Below are positions 1 to 10,091 of a stretch of DNA of 64,000 bases, one piece after another (position 1 is the stretch's first letter; each line of letters opens with the position of its first letter). Under the pieces are notes generated by a model, which saw only the letters and a program-made list of their open reading frames with translations, was not told the DNA's origin and did no database searches. Position numbers and translations under genes: made by a program. This DNA comes from Filimonas effusa (GTDB lineage Bacteria > Bacteroidota > Bacteroidia > Chitinophagales > Chitinophagaceae). Where the stretch lies: the NCBI RefSeq assembly GCF_004118675.1, contig NZ_SDHZ01000001.1, positions 2,914,001-2,978,000 on the forward strand, read 5' to 3'.

Positions 1-921
1 GGCATTATCGGTACAATATTGAAAAGGAGGGATAAAGGTCTTCCATCCATGTTTACGGCCCGCTTCCTGGAGCTGGGCCCGCAAACCACTGTTCGCACTC
101 ACCCCCCCTGCAATACATATCTGCCGTATCCCCGTTTGCTGTACCGCCTTTTTAACCTTCTTCAATAAGATCCTGATGATCGTATGCTGAACCGAAGCAC
201 ATAGATCTACCAGGTTCTCCTTTATAAAATCGGGATGCTCTTTCGTCTGCGCCTGCAGAAAGTATAATACGGAGGTCTTGAGACCGCTGAAGGAAAAATT
301 CAGCTCCGGGATCTGCGGCTCCGCAAACTTGAACTTCTCCGGGTTCCCCTCCTTCGCATACTTATCAACCAAAGGACCACCGGGATATGGCAATCCCAGC
401 AGCTTCGCAGTTTTATCAAAAGCCTCGCCGGCAGCATCATCGATGGTTTCCCCTATCACCTCCAGCCTAAGCGGACTATGCGCCACCACTATCTGGGTAT
501 GCCCGCCACTTACCGTTAAACATAGAAAAGGAAATTCAGGACGCTCCTCAGGTATCAGGTTCGCCAGCACATGCGCCTGCATATGATGCACCGCTATCAA
601 CGGCTTATCCAATGCCAGCGCCATCGACTTCGCAAACTGCGCCCCTACCAGTAAACTGCCTATCAAACCCGGCGCCTGCGTAAACGCCACCGCGTCTATA
701 TCCTGCATACTGCACTTGGCCGTAGCCAATGCCGTATGCACTACAGGCACAATGTTCTGCATATGAGCACGACTTGCCAGCTCAGGCACCACACCGCCAT
801 AACGCTCGTGTACGGTCTGGCCAGCTATATGATTCGATAAGATCTCGCCGTTAATACAAACAGACGCACTGGTTTCATCACACGACGACTCGATCGCCAG
901 GATACAAATTTGCTTTTCCAC
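1..921 (-). CDS. tsaD: tRNA N6-adenosine threonylcarbamoyltransferase TsaD, 3' end cut by window edge
   Basis: TsaD, with TsaB and TsaE, transfers the threonylcarbamoyl group to A37 of ANN-decoding tRNAs in the cytoplasm. The reading frame begins at a GTG (919-921) giving VEKQICILAIESSCDETSAS, the typical N-terminus of the family; no in-frame ATG lies close upstream. The metal-binding HHMQAH motif follows about 110 residues in, and GGVSANSGLR plus the Y-C-T-D-N-A block near the window edge are the conserved C-terminal ATP-binding motifs. About 307 codons are visible against a usual length near 335, so roughly the last 30 residues lie outside. Seen: motifs and frame. Known: family role. The GTG start is an inference. 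Confidence 0.95.
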   Translation of the reverse strand, partial: MEKQICILAIESSCDETSASVCINGEILSNHIAGQTVHERYGGVVPELASRAHMQNIVPVVHTALATAKCSMQDIDAVAFTQAPGLIGSLLVGAQFAKSMALALDKPLIAVHHMQAHVLANLIPEERPEFPFLCLTVSGGHTQIVVAHSPLRLEVIGETIDDAAGEAFDKTAKLLGLPYPGGPLVDKYAKEGNPEKFKFAEPQIPELNFSFSGLKTSVLYFLQAQTKEHPDFIKENLVDLCASVQHTIIRILLKKVKKAVQQTGIRQICIAGGVSANSGLRAQLQEAGRKHGWKTFIPPFQYCTDNA

Positions 922-1011
922 GATGCAAAAATATGGAATAGATGCAGATGGCGCATAGTACAACGCCAACAGACACAGGAACACGGTGCCACGGACAATA
1001 ATAAAACGGAA

Positions 1012-1752
1012 CTACAGCATAAGAGAAGTAACAATATAATCCGCCATCAATATAGCCACACAAGTATAAGTAACCGCCCGCGTAGCCGCCTTGCCCACCG
1101 CCAGCGAATCACCAACAACATGATACCCTACATAAGCCGATACACTGGGAATAATAAATGCAAAAACATACGACTTCACAATAGCAATAGATACCGTATT
1201 AGGCTTGAAACGATCAGTTAACCCGAATAAATAATCAGAAAAAGCAACCAGCTTCATCGATTCACCCGCAAAACCACCGGCCAGTAATCCAACAAAACAG
1301 CCTATAACGGTTAAGCAAGGCATAACCAGCACACTCGCCAGTATCTTCGGTAACACCAGGTAAGCATAAGTATTGATACCCATGACTTCCTGCGCATCTA
1401 TCTGCTCGCTCATACGCATATAACCAAGCTCAGAAGCTATCCTGAAACCCACTACAGTAGCCATGACAGCAGCAATACCGGTTGGCCCCAGCTCCAGGAT
1501 AACCGAATCACGCGCCACCATCCCTATCACCGACTTTGGAATTGCAGGCACCGTTAGCATATAAGCCGTTTGCATGGTTACCACCATACCCAGAAAAAAA
1601 GATACCGCTATGATGATCCAGAAAGAACGAAGCCCTATATCCACACATTGATCGATAAATGCCCGCCAGTACAACGCCATATTCTCCGGCTTACTCCAGC
1701 TCTTCCGCAACATCACGGTAAACTTGCCTAACTGCGCTAATGCTTTTCCCAT
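1012..1752 (-). CDS. MlaE/YrbE-family ABC transporter permease
   Basis: This 246-residue protein is the permease type used in Mla/Mce lipid transport across the envelope, which moves phospholipids between inner and outer membranes. It has an N-terminal amphipathic segment and five or six hydrophobic stretches, with the conserved ARDSVILELGPTGIA and FRIASELGYM loop (about residues 80-115) and the E-Q-I-D-A coupling region. The length matches the family. It lies 90 bases upstream of tsaD and 66 bases downstream of the MacB-like gene, all on the same strand. Neither the ATPase (MlaF) nor an MCE protein is next to it here, so its partners are presumably elsewhere or beyond tsaD. Function is inferred from family membership. 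Confidence 0.88.
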   Translation of the reverse strand: MGKALAQLGKFTVMLRKSWSKPENMALYWRAFIDQCVDIGLRSFWIIIAVSFFLGMVVTMQTAYMLTVPAIPKSVIGMVARDSVILELGPTGIAAVMATVVGFRIASELGYMRMSEQIDAQEVMGINTYAYLVLPKILASVLVMPCLTVIGCFVGLLAGGFAGESMKLVAFSDYLFGLTDRFKPNTVSIAIVKSYVFAFIIPSVSAYVGYHVVGDSLAVGKAATRAVTYTCVAILMADYIVTSLML

Positions 1753-1818
1753 ACTCGCCGCCTTTTCTTATTTGCTATTCGGAGGGCAAAATTCCGTTAT
1801 TTATCCGACTGTTCCATT

Positions 1819-3081
1819 TTATTTCGACCTTATCGCCTCTACAGGGTTCATCCGCGCCGCTATAGAAGCAGGAATGATCCCCGCAAGCACGCCCAGCACA
1901 ATACAAATGGTAAACGCCAGCACCACAATGCCAGGCGCTATGGTTATCGCAAAAGGAAAGATAGCACTTGCAATTATCGTAAGCACCCATACCAGTAATA
2001 ACCCGAATACACCACCCAGGATACACAGGAAAGCGCTTTCCAGGAGAAATTCTGTAAGAATGATATTGCTCTTGGCACCCACCGCTTTTTTCAAACCTAT
2101 CTGGCTCGTCCGCTCCCGCACCGTTACAAACATGATATTCGCAACACCAAAAGCACCTACTATCAAACTCAAACCCGCAATAGCCCAGCCACCGATGTTA
2201 ACAGTACCAAAAAAACCGCTTACCTGCTCACTGAACATATTGATATCATTCAGCGCAAAATTATCCTCCTCCTTCGGCTTTAACTTCCGGAGCTGACGCA
2301 TCACACCGCGCAGCTCGTCCGATAAAGCCGTAGAAGGCACGTCAGACTTGGCCTTCACTATGATATAAGGATCGAGATAGGTCGCATTCGCATTATAACA
2401 CGAAGCAAACAAACGGTAAGAATAGATCAGGCAATGGTCATAATCATACGGGCTCCCACCTAAACTCTGCCCCTGTTTGGCAATAACACCGGCAATACGC
2501 AGCTTCTTCTTATCAACAGAGATCTCTTTGCCTACCGCACGCGCAGCCTCGCCAAATAATAACTCCGCATTCTCAAAACCAATGACGATAGAAGGTGTGC
2601 CACGCAAAAATTCCGCATCCGTCATATAACGGCCATACGCAATCTCTATCTTCTGTATCTTATTGAAATCCTCCGATACCCCATAAATAGGCGTATTCGA
2701 AAGCTCATTGTCGTTATACAACACCTTCGTCGTAATAGAATTCACATAAGAAGTGTATTCCGCTAAAGTCGACTTCGCCTTTATAAAAGCCACTTCATTG
2801 TACTTCGGAACCGGGCGGTTCACAAACTTCCACCACGGGTAATTGCTGTCATTCAGATACTCCCACTTATCAATGTAAATGGAATTCGACCCAAGCGACT
2901 GTACATCGTCCTGGATCTTATTCTCCAGGCTTCCTACTGTCGCCAGTACACTAATGATGCAAAATATCCCGATAGTAATTCCAAAAAGCGACAAAAAAGT
3001 TCGCAGTTTGTTTACCTTTAGCTCCTGTAATGCCATGCGGAAGCTATTCCATAATATGCCAGGCAGTTTACGCATACCCAA
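1819..3081 (-). CDS. MacB/FtsX-type ABC transporter permease
   Basis: A 420-residue inner-membrane protein with the MacB architecture: one N-terminal transmembrane helix (LRTFLSLFGITIGIF, about residues 25-50), a periplasmic domain of about 220 residues, and a C-terminal FtsX domain with three helices. The end, IIPASIAARMNPVEAIR, is the standard signature of the family. Such permeases pair with a LolD/MacB-type ATPase and act as mechanotransmission exporters of lipoproteins, peptides or small molecules. No ATPase gene is adjacent, so the substrate cannot be guessed. The start could equally be the ATG two codons later (MRKLPGI). Confidence 0.9.
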   Translation of the reverse strand: MGMRKLPGILWNSFRMALQELKVNKLRTFLSLFGITIGIFCIISVLATVGSLENKIQDDVQSLGSNSIYIDKWEYLNDSNYPWWKFVNRPVPKYNEVAFIKAKSTLAEYTSYVNSITTKVLYNDNELSNTPIYGVSEDFNKIQKIEIAYGRYMTDAEFLRGTPSIVIGFENAELLFGEAARAVGKEISVDKKKLRIAGVIAKQGQSLGGSPYDYDHCLIYSYRLFASCYNANATYLDPYIIVKAKSDVPSTALSDELRGVMRQLRKLKPKEEDNFALNDINMFSEQVSGFFGTVNIGGWAIAGLSLIVGAFGVANIMFVTVRERTSQIGLKKAVGAKSNIILTEFLLESAFLCILGGVFGLLLVWVLTIIASAIFPFAITIAPGIVVLAFTICIVLGVLAGIIPASIAARMNPVEAIRSK

Positions 3082-3226
3082 ATGTAAAGTATGTATGAAG
3101 TTGAAAATGCATTTTTTCGATGAGTGGCAACGACGATCGCGGAACGGAAACTAACCCTCACTTTATGGAACTATCAAAAGTTCCTGAAAAATAAATTTTT
3201 CCAAAAAACGTAAACCGGGTTTCCCC

Positions 3227-3234
3227 TACCTTTG
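3227..3234 (+). promoter_or_regulatory. Probable -7 element of the sdh promoter
   Basis: TACCTTTG fits the Bacteroidota primary sigma -7 consensus TAnnTTTG and lies 32 bases before the sdhC ATG. A T-rich block about 25-30 bases upstream could serve as the -33 region but is not a good TTTG match. The assignment is inferred from sequence only. Confidence 0.5.
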
Positions 3235-3265
3235 CCCGGAATTTCTACACAAATTATCTCTTTTT

Positions 3266-3946
3266 ATGACCTGGAAACAAGTATTCACTTCTTCAATAGG
3301 CCAGAAATTAACGATGGGCCTAAGCGGAATTTTCCTGATTTTATTCTTGGTGGTACACGCTGGCCTCAATGCCTGCATATGGGCAGGAGATGGCGGAGAA
3401 ATGTTCAATAAAGCAGCCCACTTCATGGGAGCAACTATTGTTCCCCGCGTTCTGGAAGTTGGCTTATTTGTTTTCTTACTCTTACACATTATCCAGGGCC
3501 TCGTCCTGGAATTTAACAACAGGTCCAAAAGAAGCCAGGGCTACGCTGTTAGCTACGGCAACCGCGGCAGCAAATGGTATAGCCGCAGCATGGGCCTTCT
3601 CGGCACCATCATCCTCATGTTCCTGGTAGTTCACCTGATCCATTTCTGGATCCCCTCACGCTTCACCGGCCTCGCCGAAGCAAATTATGGCGGCGTTGAA
3701 ATGCACGACCTCTACAGCCTCATGAAAGCTACCTTCGAAGAACTCTGGGTGGTCATCTTATATGTACTGGGCTGTATCTCCCTGGCATATCACCTGGCGC
3801 ATGGATTCCAAAGCGCATTCCGTACCCTCGGCGTACATAATAAAAGATATGTGACATTGCTGAAAACACTCGGTTATGGCTTCTCTGTCATAGTGCCCCT
3901 GGCTTTCGCACTCATGCCTGTCACCATGTATTTGGACCTGGTGTAA
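3266..3946 (+). CDS. sdhC: Succinate dehydrogenase cytochrome b subunit (type B, SdhC/FrdC)
   Basis: This 226-residue membrane anchor of succinate:quinone oxidoreductase carries five hydrophobic helices. Histidines in the helices (HAGLNA, HIIQG, HLIHFW, YHLAHGFQSAFRTLG) fit binding of two hemes, as in the type-B enzymes of Bacteroides and Wolinella that need no separate SdhD. It passes electrons from succinate to menaquinone in the inner membrane. It is the first gene of the sdhCAB operon; sdhA begins 78 bases after its stop. Length and gene order match the family. The Bacteroidota -7 element just upstream suggests the operon starts here. Confidence 0.95.
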   Translation: MTWKQVFTSSIGQKLTMGLSGIFLILFLVVHAGLNACIWAGDGGEMFNKAAHFMGATIVPRVLEVGLFVFLLLHIIQGLVLEFNNRSKRSQGYAVSYGNRGSKWYSRSMGLLGTIILMFLVVHLIHFWIPSRFTGLAEANYGGVEMHDLYSLMKATFEELWVVILYVLGCISLAYHLAHGFQSAFRTLGVHNKRYVTLLKTLGYGFSVIVPLAFALMPVTMYLDLV

Positions 3947-4024
3947 CAATCAAAACGCATAAGAACAATTCCCCGGATGTAAGAGCAACACCCGGATAAC
4001 TTGTGAACTTATAAACAAAAAAAA

Positions 4025-5998
4025 ATGCTAGACTCAAGAATTCCTGCCGGAAAATTAGAGGAGAAATGGACGGACTATAAGGGACACTGTAAGCTGGTTA
4101 ACCCCGCTAACAAACGCAAACTAGAGATCATTGTTATAGGTACCGGCCTCGCCGGAGCCTCCGCCGCCGCCGCTTTAGGTGAGCTCGGATATAAAGTAAA
4201 AACTTTTTGTTTCCAGGATAGCCCCCGCCGTGCACACTCCATCGCTGCACAGGGCGGTATCAACGCTGCTAAAAACTACCAGAACGACGGCGACTCCGTT
4301 TTCCGTCTCTTCTACGATACCATTAAAGGAGGCGACTACCGCGCACGCGAAGCCAACGTCCACCGCCTCGCCGAAGTAAGTACCAACATCATCGACCAGT
4401 GCGTGGCACAAGGCGTTCCCTTTGCCCGCGAATACGGTGGATTGCTCAGCAACCGCTCCTTCGGTGGTACACAGGTGCAAAGAACTTTCTATGCCGCAGG
4501 CCAAACAGGCCAGCAGCTGCTCATAGGCGCCTACCAGGCCCTCGAACGCCAGATCGCTCTCGGCACCGTTACGCAATACTCCCGCCACGAAATGCTCGAA
4601 CTGGTCGTTGTCGACGGTAAAGCACGCGGCATCATCGCACGCGACCTCGTAACTGGTAAACTCGAACGCCACTTCGGACACGCAGTCCTGTTATGCACCG
4701 GCGGCTATGGCAACGTATTCTACCTTAGCACCAACGCTATGGGCAGCAACGTTACCGCAGGCTGGAAAGCTCACAAAAAAGGCGCCTACTTCGCCAACCC
4801 CTGCTACACCCAGATCCACCCTACCTGTATCCCCGTTTCCGGCGACTACCAGAGCAAGCTTACGCTGATGTCCGAATCGCTGCGCAACGACGGACGTATC
4901 TGGGTGCCCAAAAAACAAAACGATACCCGCAAAGCGGCCGATATACCGGAAGACGAACGCGATTACTACCTGGAAAGAAGGTACCCCGCCTTCGGTAACC
5001 TCGTACCACGCGACGTCGCCTCCCGCGCAGCCAAAGAAAGATGCGACGCAGGCTACGGTGTAGGTACTTCCAAACAGGCCGTTTACCTCGACTTCGCCGC
5101 CGCCGTTATCCGCTACGGTAAGATCGAATGCGGTAAACTCGGTATCGACCACCCCTCCGATGAGGTCATCCGCAAACACGGCCTCGAAGTGGTAAAAGAA
5201 AAATATGGTAACCTGTTCGATATGTACGACAAGATCACAGGTGAAGACCCCTACCAAACCCCCATGCGTATCTACCCCGCCGTTCACTATACCATGGGCG
5301 GCGTATGGGTCGACTACGAACTCATGACCACCGTACCTGGCTTGTATTGCCTCGGTGAAGCCAACTTCAGCGACCACGGCGCTAACCGCCTCGGCGCTTC
5401 TGCGCTCATGCAGGGCCTCGCCGACGGGTACTTCGTGATTCCTTATACCATCGGTAACTTCCTCGCCGACGAAATCTATAACAAACCCGTATCTATCGAC
5501 CACCCCGCTTTCGCCGAAGCCGAAAAAGCAGTGGCCGATCGCATCAACACCCTCATGAACATCAAAGGCAACCAAACCGTGGAAAGCCTCCACAAACGCC
5601 TCGGTAAGATCATGTGGGAAAAATGCGGTATGGGTCGTACAGCAGAAGGACTCAAAGAAGCCATCGAAGAAATTCGCCAGCTGAAAAAAGAATTCTGGAG
5701 CGATGTTAAGATCCCCGGTAAAGTAGAAGAACACAACCCCGAATTAGACAAAGCCGGCCGCGTTGCCGACTTCATCGAACTGGGCGAACTCATGTGTATC
5801 GATGCCCTCAACAGGAACGAAAGCTGCGGCGGCCACTTCAGGGAAGAATACCAGACACCCGATGGCGAAGCACTCCGCGACGACGAAAACTATATGTACG
5901 TGGCAGCATGGCAATACAAGGCAGAGCACGAATGGGAACTGCATAAAGAAACCCTGAATTACGAAGTGATCAAACCAACACAACGTAATTACAAATAA
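4025..5998 (+). CDS. sdhA: Succinate dehydrogenase/fumarate reductase flavoprotein subunit
   Basis: This 657-residue catalytic subunit oxidises succinate to fumarate using covalently bound FAD. The dinucleotide-binding motif [20 protein letters not shown] is near residues 37-57, and [14 protein letters not shown] holds the FAD-attachment histidine. The active-site region HPTCIPV and the catalytic-arginine segment [10 protein letters not shown] are intact, as is HYTMGGV. The length is typical of Bacteroidota type-B enzymes. It sits between sdhC and sdhB, with sdhB 50 bases downstream. The strand opposite shows very long spurious reading frames because of the GC-rich third codon positions. No anomalies are seen. 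Confidence 0.97.
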   Translation: MLDSRIPAGKLEEKWTDYKGHCKLVNPANKRKLEIIVIGTGLAGASAAAALGELGYKVKTFCFQDSPRRAHSIAAQGGINAAKNYQNDGDSVFRLFYDTIKGGDYRAREANVHRLAEVSTNIIDQCVAQGVPFAREYGGLLSNRSFGGTQVQRTFYAAGQTGQQLLIGAYQALERQIALGTVTQYSRHEMLELVVVDGKARGIIARDLVTGKLERHFGHAVLLCTGGYGNVFYLSTNAMGSNVTAGWKAHKKGAYFANPCYTQIHPTCIPVSGDYQSKLTLMSESLRNDGRIWVPKKQNDTRKAADIPEDERDYYLERRYPAFGNLVPRDVASRAAKERCDAGYGVGTSKQAVYLDFAAAVIRYGKIECGKLGIDHPSDEVIRKHGLEVVKEKYGNLFDMYDKITGEDPYQTPMRIYPAVHYTMGGVWVDYELMTTVPGLYCLGEANFSDHGANRLGASALMQGLADGYFVIPYTIGNFLADEIYNKPVSIDHPAFAEAEKAVADRINTLMNIKGNQTVESLHKRLGKIMWEKCGMGRTAEGLKEAIEEIRQLKKEFWSDVKIPGKVEEHNPELDKAGRVADFIELGELMCIDALNRNESCGGHFREEYQTPDGEALRDDENYMYVAAWQYKAEHEWELHKETLNYEVIKPTQRNYK

Positions 5999-6020
5999 TT
6001 TTATACTAAACCATTAAATC

Positions 6021-6036
6021 ATCCCGGCGCCGGGAT
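6021..6036. repeat. 16-base perfect palindrome between sdhA and sdhB
   Basis: ATCCCGGCGCCGGGAT reads the same on both strands and sits just before the sdhB ribosome-binding site (GGAGG at 6039-6043). It could form a small hairpin in the sdh mRNA that tunes sdhB translation or processing. There is no U-tract, so it is not a terminator. Confidence 0.6.
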
Positions 6037-6048
6037 ACGGAGGTGGCT

Positions 6049-6813
6049 ATGGAACATTATAATATGAACCTCACTATTAAAGTGTGGAGACAACCAGATA
6101 GCGATACAAAAGGCAAATTCGAATCATATAAACTGAAAGATATTTCTTCAGAAATGTCCTTCCTCGAAATGTTCGATGTCCTCAACGAAAAACTTATATC
6201 GGAAGGAACAGATCCTGTAGCATTCGATCACGACTGTCGTGAAGGTATCTGCGGCGCCTGCTCTATGCACATCAATGGTAAACCCCACGGTCCATGGGAA
6301 CTGAACACAACCTGCCAGTTGCACATGCGCGCCTTTAAAGACGGCGATACCATTACAGTAGAACCCTGGCGCGCCAATGCCTTCCCGGTGATCAAAGACC
6401 TGGTGGTAGACCGCTCATCATTCGACCGCATCATCCAGGCCGGAGGTTACATCTCCGTAAACACCGGTAATGCCGTTGATGCCAACGCCCTTCCTATCGA
6501 AAAAGACAAGGCCGATGCATCCTTCGCAGCCGCTACCTGTATTGGTTGTGGCGCCTGCGTCGCAGCTTGTAAAAATGCCTCCGCTATGCTTTTCGTAAGC
6601 GCCAAAGTATCACACCTGGCCTTACTGCCCCAGGGCGCTCCCGAAAAGAAAAGCAGGGCCCTCAACATGGTTGCCCAAATGGACAAAGAAGGATTCGGCT
6701 CCTGCACCAACACCGGCGCCTGCGAAGCCACCTGCCCTAAAGGCATTTCCCTTTCCAACATCGCCCGCCTCAACGGCGAATTCTCCCTCGCAGCCCTCGT
6801 TGCAGAGAAGTAG
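6049..6813 (+). CDS. sdhB: Succinate dehydrogenase/fumarate reductase iron-sulfur subunit
   Basis: A 254-residue electron-transfer subunit. Three cysteine clusters are complete: [13 protein letters not shown] with a later TTCQLH for the [2Fe-2S] centre, [15 protein letters not shown] for [4Fe-4S], and [15 protein letters not shown] for [3Fe-4S]. It carries electrons from the SdhA flavin to the quinone site at SdhC. I place the start at the ATG 6049 because GGAGG lies 5 bases before it; a GTG two codons earlier is inside that Shine-Dalgarno sequence. It is the last gene of sdhCAB and is followed at once by an intrinsic terminator. Confidence 0.96.
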   Translation: MEHYNMNLTIKVWRQPDSDTKGKFESYKLKDISSEMSFLEMFDVLNEKLISEGTDPVAFDHDCREGICGACSMHINGKPHGPWELNTTCQLHMRAFKDGDTITVEPWRANAFPVIKDLVVDRSSFDRIIQAGGYISVNTGNAVDANALPIEKDKADASFAAATCIGCGACVAACKNASAMLFVSAKVSHLALLPQGAPEKKSRALNMVAQMDKEGFGSCTNTGACEATCPKGISLSNIARLNGEFSLAALVAEK

Positions 6814-6851
6814 GAGTAGATGGCCCGCCCATCTCATAAAAAATATCACCC

Positions 6852-6882
6852 AAGGGTGTGTCCCAAAAGACACACCCTTTTT
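6852..6882 (+). terminator. Intrinsic terminator of sdhCAB
   Basis: An 11-bp stem (AAGGGTGTGTC / GACACACCCTT) with a 6-base loop runs straight into TTTTT, 38 bases after the sdhB stop. Because this hairpin lies inside the upstream extension of the next reading frame, that gene must start later, at 6975. Confidence 0.9.
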
Positions 6883-6974
6883 GTTTGCCCGTCTCACCCT
6901 CCCCATTCGCCATTCTACCAGCTGCCCCCACCATTCTTCCGCCAATTCTTTATCTTCACAAAAACAACAAGCTC

Positions 6975-9131
6975 ATGAAACTCCCCGCCCTTGCCTTACT
7001 TTGCAGTGTACTTGCTGCCTGCAGCACAAACGAACATGCCATGAACAAAACTCCTTATAGCTGGCCGGAAAACGTAAATCCCCCGGCAGCAGAAAAAAAA
7101 CCACACCAGCGTATCATACACGGCGATACAGTGATCGACAACTACTACTGGATGATCGACTTCTTTAAAAAAGGACCCGATAGCACCAAAGTCGTAGAAT
7201 ACCTCAAAGCCGAAAACACTTATCTCGATACCATGATGAGCGGCACAAAACAACTGCAACAGCAGCTGTTCACCGAAATGAAAAACCGCATCAAGGAAAA
7301 AGATGAAACCGTTCCCGTATTCCAGAACGGCTACTACTATTACACCCGCACCGAAGAAGGAAAACAATACTTCAAATACTGCCGCAAAAAAGGATCCCTC
7401 GAAGCCAAAGAAGAAATCCTGCTCGACGTAGACCAGATGGCCGAAGGACACTCCTATTACAGCGCCTCCGCCTTCAACGTCAGCCCCGATAACAAACTCC
7501 TCGCATTTGGCGTAGACACCGTTTCCCGCAGGCAATACACCATCCACGTGAAAAACCTCGAAACCGGCGAAATACTGCCCGAAGCCATCCCCCTTACCAA
7601 CAGCCGTACCGCATGGGCAAACGACAACAAAACGCTCTTTTATGTTGCCAACAACCCTGTAACACTGCTCTCCGAAAAAATAAAACGCCATACACTGGGC
7701 ACAGCAGCAACCCAGGACGTTACGGTGTATGAAGAAAAAGACAATACCAACTACATCCACGTCAGCAAATCAAAATCCGGCGCCTATATCTTCATCAGCT
7801 CCGAAGCAACATTATCTTCCGAAACCCGCTACCTCAGCGCCAACGACCCAACAGGTACATTCAAGGTCTTCCAGCCCAGGATGAAAGACGTATTATACTA
7901 CGTAGTAGCACAGGACAACAGGTTTGTCGTCCAAACCAACCTCGATGCCCGCAACTTCAGGGTCATGGAATGCCCGCTGAACCAAACTGCCGCCACCAGC
8001 TGGAAAGAGATCATCCCCCATCGCGATAGCGTACTTATAGAAGGCGTGGAAGCGTACAAAGACTTCCTGGTAATAGAAGAACGCAGCAAAGGCCTGATAC
8101 AGCTTAGAGTACAGCACCTGTCTGCCGGCAAGGAACACTACATCGGCTTCGAAGAACCCGCCTACATGGCCGCAATAGGCACCAACAAAGAATACAACAG
8201 CCAGTCGCTGCGTTATACTTATACCTCCTTAACCACTCCTTCTACTGTCTACGATTATGATATGATTAGCCAGAAGAAAGAACTCAAAAAACAACAGGAA
8301 GTAATAGGTGGCTATAACCCCAAAGACTATGTAACAGAACGTTTATACGCCACAGCCACCGATGGCACGCAGGTCCCCATTTCCATCGTTTATAAAAAAG
8401 GCTTTACTAAAAACGGCGAAGCCCCGCTGCTCCTGTACGCATACGGCTCTTACGGCTCCAGCATGGACGCCTCTTTTACCAGCACACGCCTGAGCCTGCT
8501 TAACCGCGGCTTCGCCTTTGCCATCGCTCATATCCGGGGCGGACAGGAAATGGGCCGCTATTGGTACGAAGACGGTAAAATGATGAAAAAGAAAAATACA
8601 TTCACCGATTTCATCGACTGCGCCAGATTCCTGGTAAAAGAAAAATATACCAGCACACCGCACCTCTATGCGCAGGGCGGCAGCGCCGGCGGACTGCTCA
8701 TGGGCGCCGTGGCCAACATGGCCCCTGAACTCTGGAATGGCATAATAGCCCAGGTGCCATTTGTCGATGTAGTGAATACCATGCTCGACGAAAGCATCCC
8801 TCTTACCACCAACGAATTCGATGAGTGGGGTAATCCTAAGAACAAGGACGCCTATGAGTACATGAAAAGTTACTCCCCCTACGAAAATGTCGAAGCAAAA
8901 AAATACCCCAACATCCTCGTCACAACCGGGCTGCACGATAGCCAGGTACAATACTTCGAACCAGCCAAATGGGTCGCCCGCCTGAGAGCGCTTAAAACAG
9001 ATAAAAACCTGCTGCTCCTCCACACCAACATGGAATATGGTCATGGCGGCGCTTCAGGCAGATTCGATTATTTAAAAGATATTGCATTGAATTACGCCTT
9101 CCTGTTTGCACTCGAAGGCATACAGCAATAG
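6975..9131 (+). CDS. S9 family prolyl oligopeptidase / oligopeptidase B-like lipoprotein
   Basis: A serine peptidase of about 718 residues. From the ATG at 6975 the protein starts with a lipoprotein signal peptide (ALALLCSVLAACS), so it is probably anchored in the envelope and cleaves short peptides after basic or prolyl residues. The N-terminal part has the WxEN/HGDTVIDNYYWM entry segment and a beta-propeller; the C-terminal hydrolase shows RGGQEMGRYWYEDGK, GGSAGGLLMG with the nucleophile serine, HDSQVQYFEP with the acid, and EYGHGGASGR with the catalytic histidine. These are closer to oligopeptidase B than to prolyl endopeptidase. An earlier ATG (6858) is inside the sdh terminator and is rejected. 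Confidence 0.9.
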   Translation: MKLPALALLCSVLAACSTNEHAMNKTPYSWPENVNPPAAEKKPHQRIIHGDTVIDNYYWMIDFFKKGPDSTKVVEYLKAENTYLDTMMSGTKQLQQQLFTEMKNRIKEKDETVPVFQNGYYYYTRTEEGKQYFKYCRKKGSLEAKEEILLDVDQMAEGHSYYSASAFNVSPDNKLLAFGVDTVSRRQYTIHVKNLETGEILPEAIPLTNSRTAWANDNKTLFYVANNPVTLLSEKIKRHTLGTAATQDVTVYEEKDNTNYIHVSKSKSGAYIFISSEATLSSETRYLSANDPTGTFKVFQPRMKDVLYYVVAQDNRFVVQTNLDARNFRVMECPLNQTAATSWKEIIPHRDSVLIEGVEAYKDFLVIEERSKGLIQLRVQHLSAGKEHYIGFEEPAYMAAIGTNKEYNSQSLRYTYTSLTTPSTVYDYDMISQKKELKKQQEVIGGYNPKDYVTERLYATATDGTQVPISIVYKKGFTKNGEAPLLLYAYGSYGSSMDASFTSTRLSLLNRGFAFAIAHIRGGQEMGRYWYEDGKMMKKKNTFTDFIDCARFLVKEKYTSTPHLYAQGGSAGGLLMGAVANMAPELWNGIIAQVPFVDVVNTMLDESIPLTTNEFDEWGNPKNKDAYEYMKSYSPYENVEAKKYPNILVTTGLHDSQVQYFEPAKWVARLRALKTDKNLLLLHTNMEYGHGGASGRFDYLKDIALNYAFLFALEGIQQ

Positions 9132-9350
9132 GGCTGATATGGCATAAATACGCCTCTAACCCTACTACATGACGGCCCGGCGTCGGAAATCCCAACCCGG
9201 GCCTTCATGTATACTGAAAATATTCAATGAGTTTAAACGGAAGATCTTCCGTTTATCATCAGGCAATACATGCAAAAAGCGCAGAAACAAAAACGCGCAG
9301 CAAACAGTATTTAGAAATAAACACGCAGAAAGCATAAGTCTATAGTAACT

Positions 9351-10091
9351 ATGGCCAATTCGTTTTTCAGGTTTAAGAAGTTTACAGTGAATCAGGGTAA
9401 TTGTGCCATGAAAGTATGTACCGACGCATGTATCTTCGGCGCCTGGACTGCAGAAAAAATGACCGCCATCCCGGGCATCAGGAATATTCTCGACATAGGA
9501 GCCGGTACAGGCCTGTTATCCCTCATGCTTGCGCAAACAATGCCACAGGAAGCCACTATCGATGCAGTAGAAATAGATGAAGGCGCAGCAAGGCAAACAC
9601 GTGCAAATTTCGCATACACTCCCTGGAAACAACAGCTGAGCGTCTATAACACGCCCATCCAGCAATACCAGCCACCCGCCGGAACCACCTACGATCTTAT
9701 CGTTACAAATCCACCCTTCTTCGAAAACGACCTGCCCAGCGCCAGCACCAAAAGAAACCTGGCCCTGCACAGCGCCGCATTAACCCTGAAAGAATTACTG
9801 GAAGCTGTAAACCCATTGTTAAAACCAACCGGCCACCTGGCTATCCTCCTACCCTATCACCGCGCACGAAACTTCATAGCCGAAGCCGAAAAACAACGAC
9901 TTTTCCTCAACCAGGCTACAGCTATACGGCAAACGTTCCTGCATAGCCAGTTCAGAAGTATGCTCCTCTTCAGTCGTACGCCCGCAGTTACACCACCATC
10001 CCTGTCCCAGTCCATCGTCATTAAAGACGCCGCCGGCAACTACTCGGAAGCCTTCCGGAAACTGCTGACCCCCTATTACCTATACTTGTAA
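9351..10091 (+). CDS. trmN6: tRNA1(Val) (adenine37-N6)-methyltransferase-like protein
   Basis: A 246-residue class-I SAM-dependent methyltransferase of the YfiC/TrmN6 group, which methylates A37 of tRNA1-Val in the E. coli case. The SAM-binding block ILDIGAGTGLLSLMLAQ is near residue 47, VDAVEIDEGAA follows, and the N6-adenine motif NPPFFENDLPS (about residues 123-133) is intact. HSAALTLKELL also fits the family. It converges with the glycosyltransferase gene, and the two 3' ends overlap by 16 bases. The preceding 219 bases hold only a weak GC-rich hairpin around 9174-9205. Confidence 0.9.
   Translation: MANSFFRFKKFTVNQGNCAMKVCTDACIFGAWTAEKMTAIPGIRNILDIGAGTGLLSLMLAQTMPQEATIDAVEIDEGAARQTRANFAYTPWKQQLSVYNTPIQQYQPPAGTTYDLIVTNPPFFENDLPSASTKRNLALHSAALTLKELLEAVNPLLKPTGHLAILLPYHRARNFIAEAEKQRLFLNQATAIRQTFLHSQFRSMLLFSRTPAVTPPSLSQSIVIKDAAGNYSEAFRKLLTPYYLYL

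Noticed and set aside
1724-2296. Plus-strand reading frame over the MacB-like gene
   Set aside because: It is antisense to a protein with clear family motifs.
4175-5734. Two long antisense reading frames opposite sdhA
   Set aside because: They are shadows of the GC-rich third codon positions of a well-supported sdhA and have no recognisable domain.
6858-6974. Forty-residue N-terminal extension of the oligopeptidase
   Set aside because: It overlaps the sdhCAB terminator, and the ATG at 6975 starts a clear lipoprotein signal peptide.
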